A stretch of DNA of 64,000 nt from Dactylonectria macrodidyma (Eukaryota > Ascomycota > Sordariomycetes > Hypocreales > Nectriaceae): assembly GCA_020744425.1 (NCBI GenBank), contig JAGMUV010000013.1, positions 1,597,419 through 1,661,418 on the forward strand, written 5' to 3'. A program made the translations under genes and the position numbers. Position 1 is the first letter of the stretch. Every line of letters begins with the position of its first letter. Below, piece by piece: positions 34,846-48,017 of the stretch. The notes beneath the pieces are model-generated. The model made no database searches. It saw only the letters and a program-made list of their open reading frames with translations, and was not told the origin of the DNA.

Positions 34846-36419
34846 ACGTCACTGGGCGTACCATCTCCAAGAGAAGCTGGGTCGAGTTGCAAAGAATAGT
34901 GCAACATAGGATAGAAAACAGACAATAAGGAGGCGTTGATGTTGTCCAAACTCACGGCAAGCTATTTGGAGGTGCGGGTTGGAAATATGGCCGTCTCATT
35001 GAGAATCCAGATGAGCGTGTGAGTGTGGTCATCTAATCCAGAAACTCCGATGAATAAAGGGCATCATTTGCAAAAATATGAGCCGAAGCCCTCTAACAGT
35101 GTAGCAAATCCCGGGTTCTGCCGGGCTCGTCTTTAGATTCATTGACGGGCATGGGTATCGGTCCAGCAGCCAGATCTGAAGAAGCGCTGAACTTGGGGCC
35201 GTTGTAGGCTCGTACGACGCAACTACAGAGAGCTTTCGCCCAGGAGTGCAGGCTTCCAAACATAGTAGCAGTTCGACCAGTTGCCCCTGATGAACGGAGC
35301 CGCAGCATGGAAGAATTTTTCCTTCTCCCCTGTACCTTGCCCTTTGATCCCCTTGTCGCCTTTCATCCAGCTCCCCGGAAGCAACGTCGCAACGTCTCGA
35401 CATCTGTCAGTGTCGAAATAGGACCAAGCAGTCAGGGATCTGGAGTGCGACGTCGGATTACTGTCAAGCAGCGCCCGCTGAGTGCGTCTCGTTGGCGAAT
35501 CAGTGAGGCCATGCCACCATGTTGGGATGCTGGGCTGAGCAGTAAGCCGACGCGCATGTAACACGAGCTAGCATCCTCCGACGCAGCCATCTAAGACACT
35601 CTCTCTCGCCACATGCTTTTGCAGGTGTGATGGAGCGTCAGTGGTGTTGTCTTCTCTTCTTCTTCTTCTTCTTCTTCTTCTTCTTCTTTCTTTTTTCTTT
35701 CTTTCTTTCTTTTCCCAAGAACTTTTTAACTTGGGAAAACGACTTGGGAGTTACGGGCCAAGGCTGTGGATGCTGCAGGCGGGATAGAGATGATGCAGGA
35801 TGGTTAAGGGTGATGGAGATGATGTATTTCGTAGACGATAGGTGCTGGGCAGGAGTAGACGATGCCACCGTTGGCCCCACCCCCAGACTTCTGCCCCATG
35901 ATCCTTCCCCAGAGCACCCCGGAAGACTTTGTGGAAGAATCCCCGCAAAATATGTCGATTAATTTCGACACGATGCCCTCGTTGGTGCGCATCCAGCGTC
36001 GTGGGTATAGGTGGGTGGGTAGTGTTGCAGCATTGCCCCCAAACACCATCGACGGCACGCGAGTGGCGTCGCCCATAATTCAGCCTGTAAATAGCGACCA
36101 GGGACACATCTGTAGGGGCACCTATCATCTCGGAGTGCTCTGACAGGGCATCATGCAGGCCTGTTCCTCTACATTGCACATGAGGGATGCGCTGAGATGT
36201 TTTGGGATGCATGGCTACAAATCAGGCAGAAGGAAGTTTCACGTATCGCACCTGCTGGCTTCGGCGTAGTGACATAGTACACCTTTGATCGCCCATGCAT
36301 ATATACTGTATCCGGGGCCGAGCAATCCAAGTTTGGGGTTTTGTGAAGCGGTTTTTGTGGTTTCGTTTGCTTGCTCGTCGACATACAGCCTGGCCAGAGT
36401 CCAGACATCTGATTCAACA
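34846..36419. other. intergenic with (TTC)n tract
   Basis: This 1.57-kb spacer lies between two plus-strand genes. It contains a pyrimidine microsatellite (35650-35712). Several overlapping ORFs in the right half have no domain signal. No RNA gene recognised. Confidence 0.5.
35650..35712 (+). repeat. TTC/TTTC microsatellite
   Basis: About twelve TTC units run into TTTC units, giving a 60-nt pure-pyrimidine tract on the plus strand. Confidence 0.9.
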
Positions 36420-37688
36420 ATGTCCGATGTCGACCTGACCGTCTATTTCCAGTCCAGCTGGGCCATTCTCAGCACCATTGGAATTGGAAATGTCCTCTTC
36501 GGCCTGACCGTTGTTGGCATCACCAGCCTCTCTGCCGTCTCCCTCATCCCCATCGTCGTGTCCGCCGCCGGTGCCATCGCAAATGGCTTGTGCTACTATT
36601 ATAACTTTGGCGATTATCCCGTCGTCAACTCGGCCGCTGCTTCGGCTGTTGCAGACATTATGTGGATGGTATGTTGAAGTTGCTCATTGTCGGCTTCGAT
36701 TTGTCATTGATCGTCCTCGTTTCTTGTCCCGCTAATAAAGCCTTGGTTGATCTACCATAGATTCAAGAGGCAGGAGTTTCATTCTACAGCTATGCCATTC
36801 TGGTCCGCATCCTGCGCAACCGCGACCGCATCGTCTTCATTGTCACCTTTTGGTTCCTCATCCTTGTCATATTTGTCCTCAGAATCTTGATCCTCATTTC
36901 TCGGGTCAAAGTCATTCTCGCTGGTCGAGCAATCTTGAGGTCTACCATCAACGGCCTCCACATCGGTTACTTCGTTTCCATTGCGCTGGTAGAATGCCTC
37001 AGTGCCTACTTCCTGCTGAAAAAATTTACCACGGCCAAGAAAATATCCCAAGAGGCTTCCTTACGGTCCACCTTGTTCCAACATCTAATGCGAAGCACCG
37101 AGATACGGTTAGCTACTCTGGCTATTATTGGCATAACGAGAGCCGTCACCTACTTCTTTCAACCATCTGTGCAAAAGGCCACAACCCTCACAAGCCAGAT
37201 AGACCACTTTTTTTACACATTGGAGTGTCTGTTTCCCGTCATGATCTTGTAAGTTGCTGTGTTACAGTCCCGCCCGCCCAAAGAACACATCAAAAACTAA
37301 TTGTGGTATCAGCATCGACATCCTTGCCTCAAAGCTGGCGCTCACAAGTAATAACAGTAACAATGCCAACAACATCAATAACCCTGAAAGTTCCTCGTTT
37401 CGACTTGCAAACCGGCGACCATCTCGACATGAAAGACTCTATTCATCCGGCGGGAATGAGGTGCCACCCTTCTCGGTCTGGGATGGAGTTCAAGATGAGG
37501 CATGTCACCCGGAAGTGGACAGCGTCAATTCATCATCATCGTCGAAACAGGAAATACTTGAGAGGCAAGGTCAAACTGTGGAATCGAACCCGGAAGGGAA
37601 TGGCATTAAGAAGACAGTAGAGATAAGCATTCATCGCGGGAACCGGGCTGCTTCCGCGTCGTCGGAAAGGGCCAAGCTGCCAGATTAG
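36420..37688 (+). CDS. seven-TM membrane protein with Asn-rich tail, unknown
   Basis: Exons 36420..36668, 36761..37248 and 37313..37688 give 370 aa. The N-terminus (MSDVDLTVYFQSS) is short and carries no signal peptide. Seven hydrophobic segments are visible: AILSTIGIGNVLFGLTVVG, AVSLIPIVVSAAGAIANGL, the AVADIMWMIQEAG region, FIVTFWFLILVIFVLRILIL, YFVSIALVECLSAYFLL, LATLAIIGITRAVTYFF and FFYTLECLFPVMIFIDILAS. The tail is cytoplasmic-looking, with an Asn-rich stretch (NNSNNANNINN), Ser clusters and basic residues. The arrangement resembles an orphan G-protein-coupled receptor or the fungal integral membrane proteins of plasma-membrane sensing. It lacks a CFEM domain and I cannot assign it to Pth11 or any named class. 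The splice sites (GTATGT/ATAG, GTAAGT/TCAG) are good. Confidence 0.75.
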
Positions 37689-38871
37689 GGACCAAGGGAT
37701 TCGGAGTTACTTCGTAAGGTAGTTTGCGTTCAGGGGAGGTTGGACAGTGTCACGACTCAGTCACATTTGATGGATTGGATTGGAGGTTGGTGTTTTTTTG
37801 TTCTTGGCTACCTGACGTGATTTTTCTCTACCAAAAACTTAATTTTTATATAGTTCAACAAGGCCATGAGATTGTACTGTAAGTCTAGCGCTTTCAATTT
37901 GCGTGTTGGAAAACGAGGTGGATGACTGAATGTACTAGATTGTGACAATTGGGCTGTAATTCGATGTCATACCTTAGTAATAGTATTGTTTACTCTTCAA
38001 ATAGGCGATTCTTTTTTTTTTATTATAAAAAAAAACCCCTAGTATGTAGAGGCAAAGTTTCCGATCGGGTGTTGATCAGTAGCATGTAGGCGCTAGGCGT
38101 AGCGTAGAAACTGCCACGAAGTGAACCAAACTTTGAGCCATTGCTTGGTTTTATTTGGAGAAGACATTGGGGCCATATTGTTGCCCTAGTGTTGCTCTGG
38201 TCACACCCTGCTCTACTTTCAAAATTCTTCGCCGTGTCATCTCCTCCATGCAGCCCCAGCTAGCTAAAGGCAGAAAATTTTGCGAGGCATGGTACCTGCT
38301 GAAGGAATATTCTCCACAGAGCTTTGCAGTTATTGGAAGGGCAGTACTGAGTGCGAAGGTTGAAGACTGGAGCCATCCATGCCTGCTGAGACCGGCGCTA
38401 CTTGCAAGAACTGTACTTGGACGGTCTAGAATGCCCTGGTGCAGCACCCTGCTGGACCTAAGGCATCAAGGCATCGTTGAAAAAATTAAAACAAATCCAA
38501 AATAATTGATCAAGTTCAAGATTCTCCCTTGCCTCCGTCCAACGCCACTAGGCACGGCCCTCGTGACGATCGTCAATCATCAGGTCACCACAGATGTCTC
38601 GTTGGCGTCGCTAATAAAGCAGTCCGCATTAGCGAGAGCGCCAAGTCGACGGGTGAGCGATGCTACCTCTGGCGCACGGATCATCTCTTTTGGGATGTGG
38701 GGAGGCGGACCCCTTTCCAACTTCGAGCCGGGGATGACGCCCAGCCCCTCCTTCGTCTCCTGATCCGAATACAGACATGATTTCAGCAAGAAATGTGCGA
38801 TTTAAGCCCTTTATAGTCCCCAGGTCGAACACCCTATCGACTGAAATGGTCCATTTTGATCTGTTCATTCA
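37689..38871. other. intergenic upstream of zinc-finger regulator
   Basis: This 1.18-kb spacer includes A/T-rich runs near 38010-38040. No ORF shows recognisable homology. It carries the promoter of the transcription factor gene. Confidence 0.5.
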
Positions 38872-41800
38872 ATGGCTTCTTCTCCACACCAGCCAGGGTG
38901 GCCCCCCAATCATCACCAGTCCCAAGACGTCGGATCTAGCTCCAGCTTCCAATGCCCTCAATGTCCTCGGAATTTCAAGCGAGTCGAGCACCTGAAACGC
39001 CATGAAAGAGGACATGAAAATACAAGAAGATTCACTTGTTCTACTTGTGGAAAGCGCTTCGCGAGGAGGTACGTAATTGCATTCACAGAACCCCCAGGTT
39101 TCCTGTTGATGCTTAAACACCACCGCCCCCATCGCCTTGTGTCCCAGCGCCTCTAGATTTGTGTGAACCTGACCTTTCGAAAAGCGATGTCCTAACACGC
39201 CATGTGCTCATTCACAACCCAGCCCGTGAGGTCGTCATGCCTCCTGAAGTGGGAATGCCAACGACGCAGCGGAGGGCGTGCACGCCGTGCTCCAAGGCCA
39301 GAGAAAAGTGCAACAAAGGCAACCCCTGCAGTAGATGTCATGCAAGGTCGATTTCTTGTGTATATCCTATACCAAGGATCCAACCTATCAGAGCGAACCA
39401 AAGAGAGTACCATGAAGGCCTTTCGGACCCATCGGGAATTTCCCCGGACTCTGCAAAGAGCATGTCTCCACAAACGCAGACTGCGTCTGCGTCTGAAAAC
39501 ACCATGTTTAGCACCAATCTATCTTCCAAACGGTTGGTCCCTGGGCTAGCAAGCCACATCGTAGCACCTCATGAGAGCCTACAACAGAGCCAGCCCCCCG
39601 AAGATGCAATGATTGAAAGCAGCAATGTCGTTTCCCTACATCAACCTCTCGATATACCCTATGGCTCTATGGAAATCAATGAATTTCAACACTCTGAACC
39701 TATGCGCCAAGCAACTCAGTTATTTACTCCTGGACCTAGTGCTCAGACGGCTCAGACCGCAACACCTGGTTTCCTCGGTCTTGACGTACCCAGCTTCTCT
39801 TATCAAGCCACAGGCTATGACACAGACCTGGATTTACACATCAACTGGCTACCGACCAATGACACCATAGACTTGGACTATAGATCGATTTTGGACTTGA
39901 CCATGAGCGGCAATGGACTAGAGTCAGACGCTGCCCTGCCAATCGTTCCCATGGAGAGCCAAGCCTTTCCCAGCTCGGCGGCTATTCGAAACTTGACAAC
40001 TGCTCGGTCCCCCGCAGAATGTCACTTCCTGACCCAACCTCAATCAACAACCTCGCCATCTGGAACATCATCAAGTATATCATGGACAGGTACTGACAGC
40101 CGAGTTGGAAATCCCGGAGAGGGCGAGCTGTACGCAACCAGTAAGAACGGGGCCCGGAATCCCTGCACAGTTCGTTCCAAGGTGCCACAGATCCTGATTC
40201 CTGGCACACATCCTCAGTTCTCATCTCACGAACTTCACTCAGAGCAAGCTCCTTCTCCTCCTCTCGGTTTTCCAGATCTTGAACACCTAGCCACAAGCCC
40301 TTCGTTGACTGCGGATCAGCAAGACCTCTTGATCTGGAAATCAACTTATGAAGACATTTCCCATCATTTCCGCCGGCTGTGCTTGGATTGCGATGGGTTT
40401 TACCCTTCATACATTACTCATAACTTTCCCTCCATGCAGCATTTCGACATCTTCATCCGTCTTTTCCTCGCTAGCTTCAACCCGATTGTGCCCATGATTC
40501 ATCAGACACTTACAACAGTCAATGATTTTTGGATATTGACGCTCGCCATGGCGGCTGTTGGCAGCCAATACACTCGGACCCAAGAGTTTGATGCCATGGT
40601 CATACCTATGCACGAGTTTCTGCGAAGAGCTCTTCAAACCGAAGTTGAGCGTCAAGGCAACTCAGATCAACCAATAGCCCTCTTCCAATCGATCCTCATA
40701 AGCCATATCGGTATGCTTTATTATGGATCGACTCGATTAAGCTCATACGCCATGTCACGTTGCGGTGGCCTCGTTGGCCTCGCCGAGTCCTTTCAATTAC
40801 TCGAATCCACGTCTTCATCGGATGAGTCAATTCTCCACATCAAAGATAAGATCCGGAACGCATCTCTTAACACCCTGCACGAGCAATGGCAGAACTGGGC
40901 ACGACTAGAAACTAAACGCAGGCTTGGATATCTAGCATGGGTATGTGGAATGCAGTCGCCTTGAGAGATGTTAGCTAACTGTCCAGTTACTCGACTGTAT
41001 GAGTCAATACCACCATGTCGATTTCCAATCTCCGTTTTCCTTAGAAGTGCCTACAGGCGATCTACCTCACGATGGTCTTTGGAACACGAATAGTGCGCAT
41101 GAGTGGGCTGAGCTATTTCAGCGGACGAACAGTAAGTACTATGATGTTGAATCCGTATCACACCGTGATTGGAGACAATGTCGTTTTCCGGTTAGGGGCA
41201 TCATCTAATGCTTGCAGGGAACCCATCCCTCCAACCGGCGCTACGGAAACTTTTTCTAGAACGTCAAGTAAAGTCGGATCTAGGAGAGTCGAGCCGTATT
41301 ATTCTTCTACACGGGGTATACCACGAGATCGAGCTCGTCAAGTCCTACTTTCAAAGACCACTCTCCTCCTGGATCCCTTCCGCGCAACAGGTGCCACGCA
41401 CTAGCCTCGCGTCTGGAGGGCACTTGCAGGAAGCGCAAGAACCTAGTGAGAAATGGCTGAACGAATTGCCCACGTTTGCGGCGTGGCGAAATGCAGCACT
41501 CGATTGTGTGGATGTGTTGCACTGGGCTGCCAACGGCACAATCGCACTTCTCTCCGGAGCTGAGCATCCAACTGTCTTTCATTTGCACTTCTCACGAGTG
41601 ATCCTCTTAGTGCCACACCGAGAAATTCTTGCCCTCGTCTTATTCACTGTTGGCTCGGCAGCCACACATTCAAGAATTCCAGGTAGAGAAGAGGCGAGAG
41701 CGGCCGAGCAAGAGATCCTTCGTTGGGCTCAACGCGATGAAGTAGGTCATCATAAACAGCTGGTAACACAAGGCTGACGCAATTTCTAGTCAAAAGCCCG

Positions 41801-42389
41801 TCTTTCTGCTGTACATTGCGGTTGCTTGTATTGGCATATTCGGAGGTACTCGACCATGGCATTCTACGAGCCAAGCTCCGTCTTCCTCGCTACCTTGTCC
41901 TTGTGGGCTTACAGTTACTACGCGTCCCGAGCATCTCCGATCATACAGAGAGAGCGCCATGATCATGAATATGACCGTAGTGGTAGTCCTTCACGACAAT
42001 CTTCACCATTCGCAAACGTCTCTGGGACAGCAGCATCAGCACCTGGACCCGAGTCGGGCGTTGGCGAATCCAGGGACCTAAACTCGAGAGGATCATCCCA
42101 CGTGCCTGATTCCGAACCCACGTTTATCCGCCTAGACCGCCCCAATGACGACGAAATGGTACAGCATTTCGTTCGATGCGGCCGCCCTTCAAACATGAGA
42201 GCCTACATCACTGGTGTTGGCGATATCTGTGTAGCTAAAGGCCCTACTCGAATTTTGAGGGAAGGGAGCAAGATTCTTGGGGCAGCTTCCCTGGCATGGG
42301 GCCGCACTCGGGATTATGCAGCCATTCTCAAGGCCCTAGAGAAGACCATGTCAGGTGCGAAGCTGTGCGAGGAATCTTTCGGGGGGTGA
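38872..42389 (+). CDS. C2H2 plus Zn2Cys6 transcription factor
   Basis: Five exons (38872..39068, 39185..40940, 40987..41131, 41218..41741, 41790..42389) give 1073 aa. Two C2H2 fingers lie at about 27-77: CPQCPRNFKRVEHLKRHERGH, then CSTCGKRF joined by the splice to ARSDVLTRHVLIH. A Zn2Cys6 cluster at about 98-125 follows (CTPCSKAREKC, CSRCHARSISC; spacing 2-6-5-2-6). The middle homology region is a fungal-specific TF domain: RLFLASFNPIVPMIHQT near residue 500, CGGLVGLAESFQ, then the KRRLGYLAWLLDCM junction. Dual-type regulators of this kind often control metabolic or developmental genes, but the target is unknown. Intron 1 (116 nt) splits the second finger and ends AAAAG after CTGAC, which is needed to restore the finger. 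Confidence 0.9.
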
Positions 42390-43515
42390 GAGCGTGACTT
42401 TATGTACCGCTATTGAAGAGGCGCTAAGTTGGCCTTGATAGAAGACAACGTCGATGATGAGGATGGAAGTGAGAAGATGCCGAAACTGGTTAAGAAGGCG
42501 ACTCAAAATTTCTGAGGGTGCCCTTAATGTCTTGACAGCCTAGGCTTGATATCCGAGGTTGGTTCATTGCGTTCCGTTAAGGAGAAATATGCGGCACGCG
42601 GCTACAAGCTACCAGTAACGACACCTACAGTACGGAGCACCTGCCTCCCAACTTACCTACGTAATTACTATACCTAGGTACCTTACTATCTGTTACCCTA
42701 CCTTCTAGGTAGGCATCCGCCTTGAAGCAGGCGAGTAACCCACTATCGTGCCTGAAGAGGTTGGGCAGACCGCACTTTTGCACCTCAGTATTAGTCTATC
42801 AAGGACATTCCAACTACGTCTTGCCCACGAGGCCTTAACCTGTGCCCCAATTCCACATATGATACCGTATTTTACCCGGGCGTCTTAGAGATACCTGGGA
42901 ACGATGAGTCACAACTCAAGAGGCTTCAAATGTGTGTCACGACAATGTCTTCTCTGGGCTGCGCTTTATCCAGGCAACTTATCGCTGGAGCACTGGTTGT
43001 GTTGTATGGCGGGGCTGGTGATGCCAACTACTGAAGCCCTGGTTTTTGAGGTACTAATGTACCTCAATGAGGGGCAGCCATCTAGCGCCACAGGGGGCGA
43101 AACCCAGAACCTCCACCTCACCTGCTAACTACATGATTGCATGTGCGGGCATCTACACATTAGGTAGGTGGGAATCCTGCAGCAGATGGGCCATTGAACC
43201 TAACAAGACAAAGGAAAAGGCTGAGGGAAGAGTAGTGATTCTCAGGGGAGAGGCTACCGTTCGTCTCCGAACATCCTTTTCCCATTAGCTCGGCTACACA
43301 ACCTCCCCCTCATCCAGATACCGTGTCACCGAGCTATCTCTTTCTCACCGACGCCGCACCTGCCTCCCTCCCACCTACCTACCTTACACACTCCCGTCAT
43401 TTCCGTTGACCCCATCTGGACAATTCCGCCCCCAACAACCGACATTGACTATCTCCTTCTCTAAACTTGGCCCGCGACTCGAGCTTGATCTTTCTTCCAA
43501 CTAGGAGGAATCATC
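42390..43515. promoter_or_regulatory. intergenic/promoter with TACCTAGGTA elements
   Basis: The 1.1-kb upstream region of AMD1 is dense in CCTACC/TAGGTA motifs at 42640-42720, including the palindrome TACCTAGGTA at 42671-42680. Further copies lie near 43160 and 43370-43385. No ORF with homology seen. Confidence 0.55.
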
Positions 43516-46500
43516 ATGGCAGGTACGCACGTTTGCTTCCTGCCTTATCAAACCTGCCTCCCTTGCATAGAATGTCTACCCAGCCACGGCGGGTCTTGCG
43601 TCTGTGGGATATAATCTGGCCGTTCTCACTACTAATCGCACATGTATCCTAGGCCACGCTACCTTTGACGAGGACGACAATCCCACGCTCGCCATGCGAG
43701 CGAGAGAGTCGGACGAAGAAGACGACGAAACGCGAGATTCCGGTACAACAGCTTCCCATGACTATACCCAACACGGCGCCGAGTCGCAGAACGACAGCGA
43801 CGAGGACGATCTTGAAGATGGGATGTTGCCGCGAGATTTGCCTAGACGAACGACTTTCTATGACCCTGTTGCTGAGCGCCAGATGAGTCAGACAGACGCA
43901 AAGTTCTTCTACCACCGGAGTAAGGTCGATCTGCGGGCTGGGGCCCATGCTGGCTCTCAGTCAACACCTCACGGCAGTCCATTGGCCACTTCGGGCTCCC
44001 ATCCAGCCACTGAGTATGGCGCTGATTCTTTGATCCTTGATATGGACACCCGCCGGTCAGATGCGAATGGGCTTGCCTCGGGGATATCAAGCTCCGGCGT
44101 CGAAGCCGTCGCTGGATCTGAGTCAACGGCAAAAACGCAAGCCCAAGCTGCCATTCATGCGCCAGGCTATCCATTGATTCATCTTACCCATGGAGGTCAA
44201 GCGACCCATACCGCGAGTGAGAAGATCACAGATAACTCCAATGCTGGATTCTCAGGTGGTGGTCTTTTCGATACTGAACCTCACATCACCACAGAGCTCA
44301 GTGCAATTTCTCAAGATATCCAACGGATCCTAGATCTGCGGAGAAAGTACATTACTTTGTCATTGCAAGGAGCAAACGACAACCCAAGAGATGATCCAGA
44401 ATGGGATGTTTATCCTCCTCCGCCAGAGCCAGCCTGGAGACAGGCTTCTGACCGCCAAACTAGTGGGTCTGATCATGTTGCCGGTCAAGAGAATGCTCAC
44501 GGGCACGGCGGCAGAGACGGCAAGAGGCCCTTCAGGAGGCGAAAGCCAGGGCAGGATATTGGGGAAGATTTCGACATGAACGATTTGTACCCATTGCCAG
44601 AAGACGATGGCATGACTTTCAGGCTCGATGATAGCGGAGTCTACCAGGTTTTCGATGACGAGGCAGCCCAAACTCCTGGCATTCAAGTCCCCACCATCAG
44701 GGAGTTCTACATGGACCTGGACGACATCCTGAATGTCTCCTCTGACGGACCTACCAAGAGCTTTGCTTTTCGTCGACTCCAGTATTTGGAGGGTAAGTTC
44801 AACCTCTACGTGCTGCTCAATGAATACCAGGAAACAGCCGATAGCAAAAAGGTGCCTCATCGAGACTTCTACAATGTACGCAAGGTGGACACTCACGTCC
44901 ATCACTCAGCATGCATGAACCAGAAACATCTGCTGCGCTTCATCAAGAGTAAAATGAAGAAATTCCCAAACGAAGTCGTGCTATTCCGTGACGGCAGGCA
45001 CTTGACTCTGGCCGAAGTGTTTGCTAGTATCAACCTGACTGCATATGACCTCAGTATTGACACACTTGATATGCATGTAAGTCTCACGAGCGGTTTAAAC
45101 AAGCGGGGTGTCATTCTCATCTTCATAGGCCCACACAGATTCGTTCCATCGATTTGACAAGTTCAATCTAAAGTACAATCCTATCGGGGAGTCACGACTT
45201 CGAACTATTTTCCTCAAGACGGACAACTTTATCCATGGTCGATACCTCGCCGAAATAACTAAAGAAGTCATCTCAGACCTCGAATCAAGCAAGTACCAAA
45301 TGGTGGAGTGGCGAATTTCCGTTTATGGCAAGACCATCGACGAGTGGGATAAACTTGCTGCCTGGGTCGTTGACAACAAATTATTCTCGCACAATGTCCG
45401 CTGGCTCATTCAGATCCCAAGATTGTATGATGTGTACAAGGCTAGTGGTTTGATGGAGACTTTCGAACAAGTGGTCAGAAATCTGTTCCAACCGCTCTTC
45501 GAAGTGACCAAGGATCCATCAAGCCACCCGAAGTTACATGTCTTTCTGCAACGAGTAATTGGGTTTGACAGCGTTGATGACGAAAGCAAGGTCGAACGTC
45601 GCCTATTCAAGAAGTTTCCGGTACCAAAAGTGTGGGACACAAAGCAAAACCCGCCCTACAGTTACTGGATCTATTACTTGTTTTCGAATATGGTTTCGCT
45701 GAACTATTGGCGCAAAAAACGTGGGTTCAACACCTTTGTTCTGAGGCCGCATTGCGGAGAGGCTGGCGACAGCGAGCATCTCGCGGTCGCAGCCTTGTGC
45801 TGCCACAGCATCAGTCACGGGTTGCTGCTTCGCAAGGTACCGCTTCTTCAGTACGTCTTCTATCTTGATCAGATCGGAATTGCCATGTCACCCCTAAGCA
45901 ATAATGCGCTATTCCTGACCTACGAGCGTAACCCCTTTCACCAATACTTCCGGCGCGGTTTGAATGTATCGCTATCGACGGATGACCCTTTGCAATTCGC
46001 ATTCACAAAGGAGCCCCTAATTGAGGAATACGCTGTGGCTGCACAAATCTACAAACTAAGCCCAGTAGACATGTGTGAGTTGGCAAAGAACTCGGTCAAA
46101 CAGAGCGGGTATGAACTATCCATCAAGGAGCAGTGGCTCGGCCCTAGCTGTGATAAGCCGGGCAGGGAAGGGAACACAATGGTGAAGACCAACGTCCCTG
46201 ATCGAAGGGAAGAATTCCGATATTTCACGCTGTTGCAAGAGAGAGAAGTGTATGTCAACGGCAGAGCAAATAATTCTGGGGAAGCATGTTGCTGACACTG
46301 GTTGATATAGGCTGGGCCGGTACGTTAACTTTAATGTGAGCAACGAGCTCTCGTCTAGCACAACTGGGGTGGGCGACAATGTGGTAGAGACCGCAGCATC
46401 CACAGCTCAAGGCGCAGTGTCTGGCGATTCAGGTCATCAGTTGGAGTCGCCAGTTCTTACGTCAATGGGATCACCTACGGGCCTAGCATCCCGAGAGCAG

Positions 46501-46665
46501 GTCTGGTCGAACGATGGCATGGTGGATCTCCACCTCTCAGGAAGCGACCCTAGAATGTTTCCGGGTGTCTTCACTCCTGGACAACGGACAGGGAGTTTCC
46601 GAAATTTGGGCCAAGCCGTCGATGGAAAGGTCTCCGACGACATCTTGGGATCGGAAGCAACTTGA
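43516..46665 (+). CDS. AMD1: AMP deaminase
   Basis: Deaminates AMP to IMP in purine interconversion (cytosol). Four exons: a 7-nt first exon 43516..43522 (ATGGCAG), 43584..45076, 45129..46249 and 46311..46665; total 991 aa, all phases closing. The N-terminal ~270 residues are acidic and disordered ([21 protein letters not shown]). The catalytic domain shows [33 protein letters not shown] (zinc-ligand His-x-His), [58 protein letters not shown] and [10 protein letters not shown]. The first exon is inferred: it restores a start codon with CTACCCAG as acceptor, and the fit to a whole number of codons supports it. Initiation at a later ATG (43,695) is possible but would lose conserved-looking sequence. 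The last intron uses GTATGT inside the EREV codon. Confidence 0.92.
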
Positions 46666-48017
46666 GAGGCCCTTTGCGCAAGCCAATCCACATCTTCTGA
46701 AGCCCGAGAATGGAGTGCGTGACACTTGGTGCATGGGATATTCATATGTATCGGCATCCCTCGCAAGGATATACTTTCAGAGTCAAGATAGAGCCGCCTT
46801 CATCCTGGTATGAAGGTGAATTTCTCGTACGAACTTCCCACTATTATCTTCCTCGAATTGTTTTATGTTTGGGCGTGAGGAGAACGGCTCGTGGGCGCGC
46901 TCCCAATTCTGGATAGCATTGGCTAGTTCAACACCCATGTAGGGCAGGTGGTTATCGAGACGAGGAGCAAATGGTAATGTTGGGTCAACAACTTGCAAGG
47001 CGATATGGCAGAGACGTGAAGCGCAATGGCACATGTGCATGGGCAACCTTGCGGGTTCTACAGTAGGAAACGAGACAGTCAATCAATGTTTGGGTCAAGA
47101 ATATCTATGTGCACAAAGCGCTCGCTCGGGACACGGAAACGTAGGATGGCAGACGTTGGTCATCGAGGAGTGGAGAACCCTGTCCCTCCCAAATTAGGAC
47201 CTTGCCAGTACACTATGCAGTGTTGAAGTGCATGCCCGTCAAGTAGTCTAAGTTATGGCTGCCATGGCGTGGACCAAGTGTGTGGGCCTGCGAGTGGCAC
47301 GACGATGAAGTGGGAACTTGGAAATCGGAAGGAATATGGGCCAGACCAAAGGGGGAACTGGGCGACTGGTCGACTGGGGGAATAACGGTAATACGGGGGT
47401 TGCGTGAATTTGGCTGGCGGTGCCAATTCCTAGTGACAAATTGAGTTTTCCGAGACCATTTGTTTGAACAGTTTATTGACAGCATTTTCTTGGGGCCTTT
47501 TGCCTAGGTGCATTTCTCTCCGAAAGGGACAGCTAATGCTGGTGCTATTTCGATGTCCTTGGTGCTTCCAGTGACGTCGCAGCTGTGGCACAGGTTGTGC
47601 TGGCCGCTTACGCACCGAGAAACAGTAGGTATCTGCTACTTGGGCACATAGCGCACGCTAGGTATGCTTACCTCTTGCAGTAAGGCAGCTGCGTGCGACC
47701 CGTTGGGGGGGGCGTTCATGGCCGCTCACATGGCTGGCCGCTAATGAGCTACGTACCTTTCGTACCTGGTGCGCCTCCTTGCCCTGTACCTCCTGTACCT
47801 CTCTCTGGCCCGAGTGGTGGTCTGGATTGCTCGCTCCTCAGACAAAACGACGCCGCACTGCGTCACTTCGCATCGCAACGCCTCGCTCGTCCCGACTTGC
47901 CTCGACTCGACTCGCTCCACACTGCCCTGCACCGCATCGTCAAGGTCGCGTCCTCTAGAGTCTCTCTTCCCGAGCACACACGTCGACAGTGTAGCCCAAA
48001 GAGTCACGCTTTCCAGC
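46666..48017. other. intergenic AMD1 to SLA1
   Basis: This 1.35-kb spacer holds no recognised gene. The right end (47745-48017) is pyrimidine-rich and includes TACCT repeats at 47750-47800, a typical fungal leader. Confidence 0.5.

Noticed and set aside
36169..36420. Minus-strand frames before the seven-TM gene
   Set aside because: Short and without homology; they overlap the promoter of a supported gene.
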